A DNA stretch of 64,000 bases from Bacteroidales bacterium UBA3834 (GTDB lineage: Bacteria; Bacteroidota; Bacteroidia; Bacteroidales; P3), in assembly GCA_002392965.1 (NCBI GenBank), contig DGIA01000010.1, forward strand, positions 64,366 to 128,365, given 5' to 3'. A program made the position numbers and the translations under genes. Below, in pieces: positions 1-9,437 of the stretch (its first letter is position 1; each line of letters opens with the position of its first letter). A model generated the notes under the pieces. It was given only the letters and a program-made list of their open reading frames with translations. It searched no databases and was not told the origin of the DNA.

Positions 1-24
1 CCTAGTATTGACCTAGTATTGACC
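1..24. repeat. 11-bp tandem repeat array A (window edge)
   Basis: Two exact copies of CCTAGTATTGA followed by CC. The array is cut by the window edge and probably continues to the left. The same unit core recurs in the array at 39206-39271. Confidence 0.7.
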
Positions 25-132
25 ATATAGAATCTACTATGTCAGAAGGGTGTGAGAAGGGAGGCAATGGGTATCCGTTGGAGAACCAAGGCCTTGTGAT
101 AAAATATTTTTTGCCGGTTTCGGAAATGTTCG

Positions 133-141
133 TATATTTGC
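133..141 (+). promoter_or_regulatory. Bacteroidota -7 promoter element
   Basis: TATATTTGC fits TAnnTTTGC. A TTTG that could be the -33 element ends at 113, 19 bases upstream. Predicted transcription start is near 144, about 23 bases before the ATG at 167. Confidence 0.7.
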
Positions 142-166
142 AGTCAGAAATCAATACGAAACCAAC

Positions 167-1603
167 ATGAAAAAGACTATATTTTTCTTTGTTCTGACGC
201 TGTTCTCCGCCCTTTCCGTGACGGCGCAGACGAGATATACCTCGGCGGTGATGACCAACATTTTTGTCTCCCACCCCGACAAGACGCCGTTCGACACTTG
301 GAAGAACGATTATTTTGTCGCCTTCGGCTATACGGAGGACACAGCCCTTCACCCGGCCTTCTATTTGGTGGATTGCAGCAGTTACAACAATTTCGTTCCA
401 GCCATACCGATAGCGACACCCGCATTCGCCGAATATCTGGTCCAGGTGACGCCTCCGCCCGAGCTGTTCGGATTCTCGGTCAACGATATTTATGTGGTCG
501 ATAACTATGCTTTCTTCTGCGGACAAGGGATAGAGAATATAAGCGTTTCTGATACGGTGCAGGTGTCGGTGGTGGGTTATTTTAATCTTAACGACTTCTT
601 CACGAACAACGTACAGATTGACTATCTGATTCTATACGATAGCACCACATATCCACAATACCCTGTATCTTTGGAGCAACTTGTTGCCTATCGCACCTCG
701 TCGGCTTACGACGTGGTGGCGTATGGGGAGAGGTTTGATGGAATGAATGTGGTGGTTGAAATCAAGGATGTTATGTCCCCTATGGTTTCATGTGACGCTG
801 CCGACATGCCTTATTCCCCCTTCCCTTACAATCCCTTGTTCCAGGATCGCCTGACCATCGACGACATTTTCCTGACGGAGAACAATGTGGTCCTTACCGG
901 ACACGACCACAATATGATTACATTTTTGGCGAATTACCCGTGGTACATTGTCGGCAAGAAAGAGAACGTCGTCGCGAATATCTGTGATCCGTTGGTCAAC
1001 CCCAATTATTACCTGCCCAGTGCCGACGAATCCGAAGGTTACGTACTGGGTGCCGCGTTGGAGGGGGATTCGTTTGCCATGGCGTATGTGCATTCGGACA
1101 ACATTACCGGACATCGGGTGATCCGACTGCGTGCGATAGACCCGCTTGCCATGACAAACCCCTATTCCCAGGAGTTTAAATCGGATAAAGGGGAACTCGT
1201 GCACAAGATGGTCTATCTGAAGGATGCCGGCACCATCGATTTGATTGCAGAAGAGCCTTCCACAACCCGCTTCTTCCAGTTGGATCCCTACGCCACCGCC
1301 AACTACAGTTCAGTTTTCTTTGAACTGGGCGGGGCATACCGTCGGATCAGGGCCAAAGACGGAGTGCATCTCGTTTCCTCGTATGGTAATCAGTTCTACA
1401 TAGATGACCGCACGGCGAACCTGCCCCATTCGGATCAGTCCTGTCCAGCAAACAAGGAGAAGAAGGTGCAGATGATTCCGAAATTGCCCCCCAGTCAGGC
1501 ACAATACGGGTTGCCTACGCCTCCTATCGCCATAATTTCGGCTCAGACCAATGATGCGGTGCAGACACATATGGTAAAGACAGATTGTTTCTCGTACGAA
1601 TAA
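167..1603 (+). CDS. Exported protein of unknown function
   Basis: 478 residues beginning with a clear signal peptide (MKKTIFFF... ending VTAQ, about 21 residues), so the product is exported. The rest is rich in aromatic residues and Asp/Asn with no motif I recognise. Unlike the next gene it lacks a recognisable T9SS sorting tail: the C-terminus ends in a Cys-containing tail (KTDCFSYE). It has its own promoter at 133-141 and lies 11 bases upstream of a T9SS cargo gene, so the two are probably co-transcribed. It may be an accessory of that cargo protein. Existence is secure; function is unknown. Confidence 0.8.
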   Translation: MKKTIFFFVLTLFSALSVTAQTRYTSAVMTNIFVSHPDKTPFDTWKNDYFVAFGYTEDTALHPAFYLVDCSSYNNFVPAIPIATPAFAEYLVQVTPPPELFGFSVNDIYVVDNYAFFCGQGIENISVSDTVQVSVVGYFNLNDFFTNNVQIDYLILYDSTTYPQYPVSLEQLVAYRTSSAYDVVAYGERFDGMNVVVEIKDVMSPMVSCDAADMPYSPFPYNPLFQDRLTIDDIFLTENNVVLTGHDHNMITFLANYPWYIVGKKENVVANICDPLVNPNYYLPSADESEGYVLGAALEGDSFAMAYVHSDNITGHRVIRLRAIDPLAMTNPYSQEFKSDKGELVHKMVYLKDAGTIDLIAEEPSTTRFFQLDPYATANYSSVFFELGGAYRRIRAKDGVHLVSSYGNQFYIDDRTANLPHSDQSCPANKEKKVQMIPKLPPSQAQYGLPTPPIAIISAQTNDAVQTHMVKTDCFSYE

Positions 1604-1614
1604 AAACTGATGTT

Positions 1615-2922
1615 ATGAAAATCCGATTGTTTCTCATAATGATTATGTTGCTCGGCCTGATGCCGACGGTGGCACAGCCGGTGGTGCACGTGAACAGCCG
1701 CGACACGGTGCGCTACGGCGACCCGTGGTACACCTTCAAACCCTTGCCGGCACTGAACTATGTCGCACAGTATGGCGGCCAGTTGTTTCTAAAACCTTAT
1801 CCTAATACGAGATTTGCTCAAGTATATACATCCAGCAAAACGTTGCTATACGGAATTGCAGTAACGATGGATTCTTTGCCTGCCCAAGAAGACGGTGCGT
1901 GGCTCAGTTGTTGGCGGGGTATATTCACCCATCCCGGACCGCCACCACTGCTAACGGAGTATGTGTGTTTCGACAGTGTGTCTCATATGGACTCCATCAG
2001 CACATGGAGCCCGCCGTTGCTGAAGCAGTGTGTGTTCGAGTACCAGGTGGGCGGGGCCGGCAGCGACGGGGTCTATAAATCCACCACCCCTGTCAACTGC
2101 TTCGAATTCTATTTCGACGAACCGTTGTCACTTGTCCCGCAGGACACCTTCCTCATTGGCAGCTATTCCAACATGGCAAATCCATATCATTTTTTGGCTT
2201 ATGCAGGGGTTGACAGGGACGGTGCCAGCCAAAATTGGATGGAAATAAATATATTGAGTGGATGCGCTCAAGGCGCTTATGACACTTCTGCACGTTCTGC
2301 CGACCATTATCGCTATCTGTGTTCTCTCTATCCAAATAATGATTATATCTGCAACACGGATGGAAGGGGGAGATTATTTTGGTTTTGGGGGATGGTGTTT
2401 CCCATCACGGAGCGGAGGTGCACCAAGCCGTGGGGGCTGGAGGTGGATTCGGCGTCGCGGATGGTGAGGTGGGACCACGATGCCGACGGGGTGCTGTTCC
2501 AACTGTCGCTGTGTGCCGACGGTACGCTGCCCGACAACGGGTATATTGTCACCACCACGGACACGATGCTCTCCTTCGCGACGCTGCCGTCGCTTTCGCC
2601 CGACACGGTGTATCGTCTCTACCTGCGCAAGCAATGCGACTTCAGCACCTCGCGACCTGTTACGGTGTGGAGCGACTGGAGCGAGCCGGTGGTGCTCAAC
2701 CGCAACGCCGGAGGCGGGACCGAAGGGATACCTACAATCGGGCAGGAGAGGGTGAAAATCTATGCCGAGGGTGGCCGCATCGTGGTGGAGGGTGCCGAAG
2801 GGATGGAAGTGAAAGTATATGACGTGAAAGGCATCCAAGTCGCCAACCGAGACCTGCCTCCCGGAGTGTATATGGTGAAAGTGGACGATCTGCCTGCCCG
2901 ACGGGTGGTGGTGCTACGGTAG
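1615..2922 (+). CDS. Secreted protein with FN3-like domain and T9SS sorting tail
   Basis: 435 residues. The ATG at 1615 is chosen over an upstream in-frame ATG at 1585 because it starts a good signal peptide (MKIRLFLIMIMLLGLMPTVAQ) and avoids overlap with the preceding gene. A domain of unknown function comes first, then a fibronectin-III-like stretch (about 285-365, containing VYRLYLRKQC and VWSDWSEPV). The final 45 residues match the T9SS type A C-terminal domain: KVYDVKG, then LPPGVYMVKV and a basic end. Known for the family: such proteins cross the outer membrane through T9SS and are processed by PorU, which is encoded at 34410-37712. Its layout resembles the gene at 22125-23447. Confidence 0.82.
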   Translation: MKIRLFLIMIMLLGLMPTVAQPVVHVNSRDTVRYGDPWYTFKPLPALNYVAQYGGQLFLKPYPNTRFAQVYTSSKTLLYGIAVTMDSLPAQEDGAWLSCWRGIFTHPGPPPLLTEYVCFDSVSHMDSISTWSPPLLKQCVFEYQVGGAGSDGVYKSTTPVNCFEFYFDEPLSLVPQDTFLIGSYSNMANPYHFLAYAGVDRDGASQNWMEINILSGCAQGAYDTSARSADHYRYLCSLYPNNDYICNTDGRGRLFWFWGMVFPITERRCTKPWGLEVDSASRMVRWDHDADGVLFQLSLCADGTLPDNGYIVTTTDTMLSFATLPSLSPDTVYRLYLRKQCDFSTSRPVTVWSDWSEPVVLNRNAGGGTEGIPTIGQERVKIYAEGGRIVVEGAEGMEVKVYDVKGIQVANRDLPPGVYMVKVDDLPARRVVVLR

Positions 2923-2952
2923 TGTAGGCAGAAGGGTTTGGTCCTCTCTTGT

Positions 2953-2990
2953 GGAATGGCAAATTTATTTTGCCATTCCCATGCTTTTTT
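2953..2990 (+). terminator. Rho-independent terminator
   Basis: A perfect 11-bp stem (2953-2963 with 2969-2979, arm GGAATGGCAAA) has a 5-base loop and is followed by a T-run. It ends transcription of the cargo gene just before the ffh promoter. Confidence 0.75.
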
Positions 2991-2991
2991 G

Positions 2992-3000
2992 TATCTTTGC
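2992..3000 (+). promoter_or_regulatory. -7 promoter element for ffh
   Basis: TATCTTTGC, an exact TAnnTTTGC match. Predicted start near 3003, about 24 bases before the ffh ATG. Confidence 0.75.
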
Positions 3001-3026
3001 ATCGCAATTGATATGCACGGAAAATT

Positions 3027-4352
3027 ATGTTTGAGAACCTTAGTAGTAAGATAGAGAAAGCGTTACATACCCTGCGAGGCAAGGGTACGATTACCGATAT
3101 CAATGTGGCAGAGACCGTCAAGGAGGTGCGCAAGGCACTGCTGGACGCCGATGTCAGCTATCCCATCGCCAAGGAGTTCACCGACAAGGTGAAGGCTGAG
3201 GCCATGGGCCGCAATGTCATCCAGAGCATCGAGCCCGGTCAGCTGATGGTGAAGATTGTGCATGAGAAGCTGACGGAGTTGATGGGATCGGAGGCCGTGG
3301 ATATCAATATCAAAGGGCAGCCGGCAGTGGTGCTTATAGCCGGCCTGCAGGGTTCGGGTAAAACGACTTTCAGCGCCAAACTGGCCAACATGTTGCGCAC
3401 GAAAAGAGCCAAGAACGTGATGCTGGTGGCGGGCGACGTCTATCGTCCGGCGGCCATTGGCCAGTTGCAGACTTTGGGTCGGCAGATTGCCGTTCCCGTC
3501 TATACCGAAGCCGGCAACATGAATCCCGTGCAGATTGCACAAAACGCCGTGAAGGAGGCAAAACAGAAAGGTGTGGATGTGGTGATTGTGGATACCGCCG
3601 GCCGTCTGGCCGTCGATGAGGAGATGATGAACGAGATTGCCGCCCTGAAGCGCGAATTGCATCCGCAAGAGACGCTCTTTGTGGTGGATTCGATGACGGG
3701 TCAGGATGCTGTGAACACAGCCAAGGCGTTCAACGACAGGTTGGATTTCGACGGTGTGGTGCTGACCAAGCTCGACGGTGACACTCGAGGCGGTGCGGCG
3801 CTCACGATACGCTACACGGTGCAGAAACCCATCAAGTTTGTGGGTATCGGTGAGAAGATGGATGCCCTCGATGTGTTCCACCCCGACCGCATGGCCAATC
3901 GCATTCTGGGAATGGGCGATGTGGTGAGTCTGGTGGAGCGGGCACAGGAGCAGTATGATGAAGCCGAAGCAAGGAAGATATCCAAGAAGTTGATGCGCAA
4001 CGAGTACAACTTCGACGACTTCCTGTCGCAGTTAGCACAAATCAAGAAGATGGGGTCGATGAAAGACCTCATGGGAATGATCCCGGGCATGGACAAGCTG
4101 ACGAAGAACGTGGAAATCAGTGATGACGCCTTCAAGCCGATAGAGGCCATGATTGGGTCGATGACGCCCTATGAGCGCCAGAATCCCAGTTGCCTGAACG
4201 GCAGCCGCAAACAGCGCATCGCCGCCGGCAGCGGACGCAGCATCCAGGAACTGAACCGCTTCTTGAAGCAGTTTGAGGACACTCGCAAAATGATGAAGAT
4301 GGTGTCCCGAAACGGTGGCCGTGTTCCTGCAATGGGAAAAAAACGCCGATAA
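3027..4352 (+). CDS. ffh: Signal recognition particle GTPase Ffh
   Basis: 441 residues, normal for Ffh. It binds SRP RNA and signal sequences of nascent inner-membrane proteins and delivers ribosomes to FtsY. An N-terminal helical bundle (about 1-90) precedes the GTPase domain, with P-loop GLQGSGKT (106-113), DTAGR (189-193) and TKLDGD (247-252) followed by TRGGAAL. The methionine-rich M domain (about 300-441) carries the signal-sequence groove and RNA-binding helices. It is followed 25 bases later by folD, an order common in Bacteroidales, so both genes are likely read from the promoter at 2992. Confidence 0.97.
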   Translation: MFENLSSKIEKALHTLRGKGTITDINVAETVKEVRKALLDADVSYPIAKEFTDKVKAEAMGRNVIQSIEPGQLMVKIVHEKLTELMGSEAVDINIKGQPAVVLIAGLQGSGKTTFSAKLANMLRTKRAKNVMLVAGDVYRPAAIGQLQTLGRQIAVPVYTEAGNMNPVQIAQNAVKEAKQKGVDVVIVDTAGRLAVDEEMMNEIAALKRELHPQETLFVVDSMTGQDAVNTAKAFNDRLDFDGVVLTKLDGDTRGGAALTIRYTVQKPIKFVGIGEKMDALDVFHPDRMANRILGMGDVVSLVERAQEQYDEAEARKISKKLMRNEYNFDDFLSQLAQIKKMGSMKDLMGMIPGMDKLTKNVEISDDAFKPIEAMIGSMTPYERQNPSCLNGSRKQRIAAGSGRSIQELNRFLKQFEDTRKMMKMVSRNGGRVPAMGKKRR

Positions 4353-4377
4353 AGGATAGATGATAAATACATAAGAT

Positions 4378-5256
4378 ATGGTACAGTTATTGGACGGCAA
4401 GGCCATGGCCTTGCAAATCAAGGAAGAGATAGCCAATGAGGTGCGCAGCCTGACCGCGGAAGGTCATCGTGCGCCCCACCTGGCCGCTGTTATTGTCGGT
4501 ACCGACGGCGCCAGTATGACTTATGTGGCCAATAAAGAGAAATCGAGCCACGAGGTGGGATTCACGTCGAGTGTCTATCGCATGTCGGAGACCACGACGG
4601 AGAGGCAGCTGCTGGAGACGATAGATTTTCTGAACAATGACCCTGACATTGACGGCTTCATCGTCCAACTGCCTCTGCCCAAGCATATCAACGAGCAAAA
4701 GGTGATTGACGCCATTTCGCCTGACAAGGATGTTGATGGCTTCACACCGGTGAACATCGGCCGCATGGTGCTGGGCGAAGAGTGTTTCACGCCTGCCACA
4801 CCTATGGGGATCTGCACGCTGCTTAAGCGCTACGGTATCGAGACTGCTGGAAAGCATTGTGTGGTGTTGGGACGGTCGAACATTGTGGGCACTCCGGTGG
4901 CCAATCTTTTAAGCCGCAAGGGCTTCGACTGCACTGTGACCATGTGCCATAGCAAGACCAAGAATCTGAAGGAGCTGTGCCTGCAGGCCGACATCTTGGT
5001 TGTGGCTATCGGCAAGCCGGAACTTGTTACGGCCGACATGGTGAAGGATGGTGCTGTGGTGGTAGATGTGGGAATCCACCGTGTGGAAGATGCCTCGAAG
5101 AAGAACGGCTACCGCGTCATCGGTGACGTGAAGCATTGTGAGGTGGATGCCAAATGCAGTTGGGTGACGCCGGTGCCCGGCGGTGTAGGCCCGCTGACGA
5201 TAGTGAGCCTGCTGCAGAACACGATGCAGGCTTATCGCCGCCATGAAAACAAGTGA
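4378..5256 (+). CDS. folD: Bifunctional methylenetetrahydrofolate dehydrogenase/cyclohydrolase FolD
   Basis: 292 residues. FolD interconverts 5,10-methylene-THF, methenyl-THF and 10-formyl-THF in the cytosol, supplying one-carbon units for purines and formyl-Met. The active-site YxxxK is seen as YVANK (49-53), followed by the signature GFIVQLPLP, the NAD(P)-binding GRSNIVGTPVANLL and the C-terminal PGGVGPLT. It is downstream of ffh, and a strong terminator begins 2 bases after the stop. Confidence 0.97.
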   Translation: MVQLLDGKAMALQIKEEIANEVRSLTAEGHRAPHLAAVIVGTDGASMTYVANKEKSSHEVGFTSSVYRMSETTTERQLLETIDFLNNDPDIDGFIVQLPLPKHINEQKVIDAISPDKDVDGFTPVNIGRMVLGEECFTPATPMGICTLLKRYGIETAGKHCVVLGRSNIVGTPVANLLSRKGFDCTVTMCHSKTKNLKELCLQADILVVAIGKPELVTADMVKDGAVVVDVGIHRVEDASKKNGYRVIGDVKHCEVDAKCSWVTPVPGGVGPLTIVSLLQNTMQAYRRHENK

Positions 5257-5257
5257 T

Positions 5258-5293
5258 AATAAAGAAGCCGTCCGAGAGGACGGCTTCTTTATT
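5258..5293. terminator. Bidirectional terminator between convergent genes
   Basis: A perfect 16-bp inverted repeat (AATAAAGAAGCCGTCC) closes a GAGA tetraloop. Being A-rich on one side and T-rich on the other, it can end folD on the plus strand and the lipoprotein gene on the minus strand. Confidence 0.92.
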
Positions 5294-5309
5294 ATGGTTT
5301 TAGGAATTT

Positions 5310-5801
5310 TTATTGTTCGATGTCGATGGCGTAGGTGACGGGTTTGGTGATGACAACGCGGAAACGCATGGTCAAGAGTTCATTGCGCTGGGTGAGATAA
5401 TCGTCCAGGTCGCTGACCATGAAAGTGATCATGCCGTTTGAAATATCGAAACGGAGGTTGACAGGACGATAGACTGTAGCACCTGTACCATCGGTGAACT
5501 GGCGTGAATAGACGTAGGGCAGAGGCTCTTGGTATTCAGTGCTGCCCGAGGAGAGAAGGAGATAGACATTGACGTTGCCCTCTCTCAGCACATCGGGTGT
5601 GATGGCGGAACACCGGTAGTCGTAGTACAGAATACCCACATCGCGGGTGTCGTCCCAAAGGTCGTTGGTGATGATGACGGTGTTGTCAACGATGGTCTGT
5701 GTGCTGTCGATCAGGTAGGTCTTTGTCTTGCTGCAAGAGGAAAACAGCAGGCACAAGGCGGCAGCGGCCATCAGGAATCCTTTAAAGATTGTCTTTTTCA
5801 T
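5310..5801 (-). CDS. Small lipoprotein of unknown function
   Basis: 163 residues with a type II signal peptide: a long hydrophobic run (GFLMAAAALCLLF) then SSC, so Cys22 would be lipidated after cleavage. The mature part is beta-rich, with alternating hydrophobic residues (YRCSAI, VNVYLLLSSG, LRFDISNGMITFMVSDLDDYL), and no cysteines remain. It is likely anchored in the outer or inner membrane. It is monocistronic: promoter at 5864-5872, terminator shared with folD. The layout resembles small Bacteroidales lipoproteins of unassigned function. Confidence 0.82.
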   Translation of the reverse strand: MKKTIFKGFLMAAAALCLLFSSCSKTKTYLIDSTQTIVDNTVIITNDLWDDTRDVGILYYDYRCSAITPDVLREGNVNVYLLLSSGSTEYQEPLPYVYSRQFTDGTGATVYRPVNLRFDISNGMITFMVSDLDDYLTQRNELLTMRFRVVITKPVTYAIDIEQ

Positions 5802-5863
5802 GGTTTGGTGTATTTCTGTTTTGTTTTTAAAACGTGATTATGTTGCCTTTATTGTTTTCGGGT

Positions 5864-5872
5864 GCAAAATTA
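5864..5872 (-). promoter_or_regulatory. -7 promoter element for the lipoprotein gene
   Basis: Reads TAATTTTGC on the minus strand, an exact TAnnTTTGC match, giving a leader of about 55 bases to the ATG at 5801. Confidence 0.65.
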
Positions 5873-5999
5873 CAGAATAAATGTGAAGAAAATTCCGATA
5901 TAAGACATAATTTTATGAAAAAAAGTGTGTTTCCACGTAACAAAACATTTCTTTTTGCGTTATTGAGACAAAATACAAGTGATAATTTAGTGCACGAGT

Positions 6000-6860
6000 A
6001 TGAGACAACTGAAGATTACGCATTCTATTACCAACCGCGATATCAAGTCGTTGGATAAATACCTGCAGGACATTTGCAGCGAGGAACTGTTGACGCCCGA
6101 GCAGGAGGTTCAGCTGGCGCAGCGAATCAAGCAGGGAGATCAGGCGGCATTGGAACGTTTGACGAAGGCCAACCTGAGATTCGTGGTATCGGTGGCTAAG
6201 CAGTATCAGAACCAGGGTCTGTCGCTGCCCGACTTGATCAATGAGGGTAATGTGGGATTGATTAAGGCTGCCAAGCGATTTGATGAGACGCGTGGATTCA
6301 AGTTTATCAGTTATGCCGTGTGGTGGATTCGTCAGAGCATTTTGCAGGCTATTGCTGAGAACTCGCGCATCGTGCGTCTGCCGAGCAACCAGCTGGGAGC
6401 CCTCAACAAGTTGAAGAAGGAAATCAGCAAACTGGAGCAGCAGTTGGAACGTCCGCCATCGGAAGAGGAACTGGCCGAAATGTTGGATATCCCTGAGGAT
6501 AAGATTAAGGCCATTATGGGTATCAGTGGACGTCATGTAAGCATCGATGCACCTTTGGCCAGCGACGAGGATGTGAACTTTGTGGATGTGTTGCCAAACG
6601 AGGATACCCCTCCTACGGACAGCAAATTGATGCAAGAGAGTTTGTCTCAGGAGATAGAACGCTGCCTCTCGACGCTCACGGAATATGAGCGTGAAGTTAT
6701 CAAAATGTATTTCGGTATCGGGTTGCCGCATCCGTTGAGTCTCGACGAGATAGCCATGAAGTTCAACCTGACTCGTGAACGAGTGCGTCAAATCAAGGAA
6801 AAAGGTATCAAGCGACTGAAGACCAGTAGTAAAAGCAAGCACCTGAAGGCGTATTTGTAG
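6000..6860 (+). CDS. rpoD: Primary RNA polymerase sigma factor (RpoD/SigA type)
   Basis: 286 residues, the usual size of the Bacteroidota housekeeping sigma factor, which lacks the long region 1.1 and non-conserved insert of E. coli sigma70. Region 1.2 (LDKYLQDI...), region 2 (RFVVSVAKQYQNQG, DLINEGNVGL, FKFISYAVWWIRQSI), region 3 (RLPSNQ...) and region 4 with its helix-turn-helix (LSLDEIAMKF, LTRERVRQIKEKGIKRL) are all visible. It directs polymerase to the -33 TTTG/-7 TAnnTTTG promoters seen throughout the window. rsmG follows 12 bases later. Confidence 0.95.
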   Translation: MRQLKITHSITNRDIKSLDKYLQDICSEELLTPEQEVQLAQRIKQGDQAALERLTKANLRFVVSVAKQYQNQGLSLPDLINEGNVGLIKAAKRFDETRGFKFISYAVWWIRQSILQAIAENSRIVRLPSNQLGALNKLKKEISKLEQQLERPPSEEELAEMLDIPEDKIKAIMGISGRHVSIDAPLASDEDVNFVDVLPNEDTPPTDSKLMQESLSQEIERCLSTLTEYEREVIKMYFGIGLPHPLSLDEIAMKFNLTRERVRQIKEKGIKRLKTSSKSKHLKAYL

Positions 6861-6872
6861 GCGAAATGTGAA

Positions 6873-7493
6873 ATGGATATAATCCTTAAATATTTCCCGG
6901 AATTGACGGAGCGGCAACGCGAACAGTTTGCCGCTCTGTTGCCATTATATGAGGAGTGGAATTCGCAGATTAATGTCATCTCCCGTAAGGACATGGATCA
7001 TTTCTATGAACACCATGTGCTGCATTCGCTTGCCATAGCCAAGGTGATTCGGTTCAAGCCGATGGCCGAGGTGTTGGACGTAGGGACCGGCGGTGGTTTC
7101 CCCGGGGTGCCGTTGGCCATCATGTTTCCCGACAGCCGCTTCACGTTAATTGATTCTATCGGCAAGAAGATTAAGGTCGTCAATGATGTGGTGGAGCAAA
7201 TTGGTCTTCTGAACACCCATGTGCATCAGATCAGGGCCGAACAGTTGGAGGGTGAGTACGACTTCATCGTATCCCGTGCAGTCACTACGTTGGGTGAGTT
7301 TGTGCCCTGGGTGAAGAAAAAAATATCAAAAACACAGTATCATCCGCTGCATAACGGTATCCTTTATCTCAAAGGCGGTGATTTGACCAATGAGTTGTTC
7401 CCATTCCGTCACAAGGTAAAAACATGGGACATCACGGAATGGTTTTCGGAGGAATACTTCGAGACCAAGAAGGTGATTTACTTGCCGCTATAA
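6873..7493 (+). CDS. rsmG: 16S rRNA (guanine-527-N7)-methyltransferase RsmG
   Basis: 206 residues, typical for RsmG (GidB), which methylates G527 of 16S rRNA using SAM. N-terminal family signature: EEWNSQINVISRKD and HHVLHSLAI. SAM-binding motif I: VLDVGTGGGFPGVPLAI (about 67-83). The following FTLIDSIGKKIKVV and FIVSRAVTTL are also characteristic. It is 12 bases behind rpoD, probably the same transcript, and converges with the minus-strand gene ending at 7497. Confidence 0.95.
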   Translation: MDIILKYFPELTERQREQFAALLPLYEEWNSQINVISRKDMDHFYEHHVLHSLAIAKVIRFKPMAEVLDVGTGGGFPGVPLAIMFPDSRFTLIDSIGKKIKVVNDVVEQIGLLNTHVHQIRAEQLEGEYDFIVSRAVTTLGEFVPWVKKKISKTQYHPLHNGILYLKGGDLTNELFPFRHKVKTWDITEWFSEEYFETKKVIYLPL

Positions 7494-7496
7494 TAG

Positions 7497-8486
7497 TTAG
7501 AGTCGTACGCCGATGAAAATGTGGGATTGCCATTTAATATTGTGGATTTCTATCTCACGACTATCTCCGATAGTGGAGAAATTGAAAACCATGTTTGATC
7601 CCATAAACCATTGCCCAATATTATAGACAAGAGCACCGCGTGCGGTGATTATAACCTCAGGAAAACGAAATGGCACAGCATGCGCACCATTGAGATGGTA
7701 GTGTCGTTCGCTATAAATGATGAAAGAGGGGACCGTTGAGATGTGCAACAATAAGCCTTTGAATGGGACGTAATTATAACCATAACCGGCTCCAAGGCTG
7801 ATTTCTTGCGAAAAAAGACTGAATGGTATGGTTTGGGGCTGCAGGTTGTCGTTCACGTGAACGGTTCGCCACTGATAGGAAAGACCAGCCAGAAGACTCC
7901 CACAACTGCGTTGCTGCAGGAAAGATTGAGAGAAAGCTGCCGGATGGCTGAAGCGACGATAGTTGAATGCATAGTAGGTATTAAAGTTGAATATTTCTTG
8001 CGATACAATTCCAACGGGAAGATTGAATATGATGCTGTCCTCAATGGAAGCGTTTCCGCTGAAAGAACTGGACTTGTGATAAACTGCCTCAAATCCGAAT
8101 CGGTTGTAATAGGTTGAAAAAGTCCATTCATAGTCATTATATTTCCCTGCAAGTGCTTCGGGGTTAAGCGATAGATTGATGGAGAGTCCTCGGTATCCTG
8201 CGCCAATGCTGTAGGAGGTTTTACGATAGGAACTTAGGTTGCAATTGAAATGGCGGACACCATCATGTCCAGACACCAAAAGACTTGCTCCCGAAAGGTT
8301 CATTCGCCCTTTAATATTCCAATGTGTGGAAAAGGATGAAATGTAGGTTGTGTCAATATCTGCTACACCAGTGAGTGTCTTCCAGGATTGTGTTACCCAT
8401 TGATAACTGTTATTAGGAAATGTATTCTGTGCCGATAGATTGTTAAGACACAGTAGGATAATCAACAATAGCGACTGGCGATGCAT
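7497..8486 (-). CDS. Probable outer-membrane beta-barrel protein
   Basis: 329 residues from the ATG at 8486, chosen because it begins a compact signal peptide (MHRQSLLLIILLCLNNLSAQ). An in-frame start at 8504 would add six residues. The mature protein consists of many short amphipathic strands rich in Tyr, Phe and Ser separated by turns, and ends in an alternating strand with a terminal R-L, as in barrels. It is last in the minus-strand guaB-parvulin-MoxR series. Family not recognised; outer-membrane location is inferred from strand pattern only. Confidence 0.72.
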   Translation of the reverse strand: MHRQSLLLIILLCLNNLSAQNTFPNNSYQWVTQSWKTLTGVADIDTTYISSFSTHWNIKGRMNLSGASLLVSGHDGVRHFNCNLSSYRKTSYSIGAGYRGLSINLSLNPEALAGKYNDYEWTFSTYYNRFGFEAVYHKSSSFSGNASIEDSIIFNLPVGIVSQEIFNFNTYYAFNYRRFSHPAAFSQSFLQQRSCGSLLAGLSYQWRTVHVNDNLQPQTIPFSLFSQEISLGAGYGYNYVPFKGLLLHISTVPSFIIYSERHYHLNGAHAVPFRFPEVIITARGALVYNIGQWFMGSNMVFNFSTIGDSREIEIHNIKWQSHIFIGVRL

Positions 8487-8504
8487 TTTTTGTTGAAGAC
8501 TCAA

Positions 8505-9437
8505 CTATTGGATGAGTTTTCGGATGATGTCGTCGGTGCTGATGCCTTCAGCCTCGGCGTAGTAGTTGCGCACGATACGATGTCGCAATACATTGATTGC
8601 GACGGCATTGACATCTTCGGCATCGGGAGAGTATTTGCCTTGCAAAGCTGCATGGCAGCGTGCTCCGATGATAAGGTACTGCGAGGCGCGGGGGCCAGCT
8701 CCCCATGAGATGTATTTATTTTCGCCACGAGTGGATCGGACAAGTTGTACGGCATGTTCCACGACATTGTCGGCGACAGGCATACGGCTGATGGACTGCT
8801 GGATGGACAGAATATCTTCGGCGGAGAGCACCTGGTTAACTTTGGTTGTGGGTGCAACTGTGGTCTGTTTGACAATTTGCACCTCTTCGTCGAGTGTCGG
8901 GTAATCGAGGCGGACATTGAACATGAATCGGTCGAGCTGTGCTTCCGGCAAAGGATAGGTCCCCTCCTGCTCAATGGGATTTTGGGTGGCCAGCACGAAA
9001 AAGGGGGAGGGTAGGGAATAGGTGGTGCCGTGAGCGGTGACACGCCGTTCCTGCATAGCTTCCAGGAGGGCGGCCTGTGTCTTGGGGGGAGTGCGGTTGA
9101 TTTCATCGGCCAATACGATTCCGGCGAAGATAGGTCCTTTTACAAATCGAAACTGGCGGTTTTCATCCAGTATTTCGCTACCTGTGATGTCGGAGGGCAT
9201 CAGGTCGGGGGTGAACTGGATGCGGTTGAAGGTGAGTCCAAGTGTATGGGAAAGCGTATTGACAATAAGTGTTTTTGCCAACCCTGGGACACCCAGCAAA
9301 AGGCAATGCCCATTGCCGAAGATGGCTGTGAGAAGGCTGTCGATAGTTTCGTCTTGACCGACAATGATTTTGCCGATCTCCAGTTTCAATTGTTTGTATT
9401 GGGAGACCAAAAGGTCCAATTGTTCTTTGTCGCTCAT
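8505..9437 (-). CDS. MoxR-family AAA+ ATPase
   Basis: 310 residues. MoxR ATPases act as chaperones in maturation of metal- or envelope-associated complexes. Walker A is GVPGLAKT (49-56), Walker B is VLADEINRTPPKTQ (about 110-123), with sensor I ATQNPIEQEG and the MoxR-typical LLEAMQERRVT following. The usual partners (DUF58, VWA-domain and batD-like proteins) are absent: upstream is a SurA-like chaperone and downstream an outer-membrane protein. Its start ATG shares one base with the surA stop (TAATG), so translation is probably coupled. The client is unknown. Confidence 0.92.
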   Translation of the reverse strand: MSDKEQLDLLVSQYKQLKLEIGKIIVGQDETIDSLLTAIFGNGHCLLLGVPGLAKTLIVNTLSHTLGLTFNRIQFTPDLMPSDITGSEILDENRQFRFVKGPIFAGIVLADEINRTPPKTQAALLEAMQERRVTAHGTTYSLPSPFFVLATQNPIEQEGTYPLPEAQLDRFMFNVRLDYPTLDEEVQIVKQTTVAPTTKVNQVLSAEDILSIQQSISRMPVADNVVEHAVQLVRSTRGENKYISWGAGPRASQYLIIGARCHAALQGKYSPDAEDVNAVAINVLRHRIVRNYYAEAEGISTDDIIRKLIQ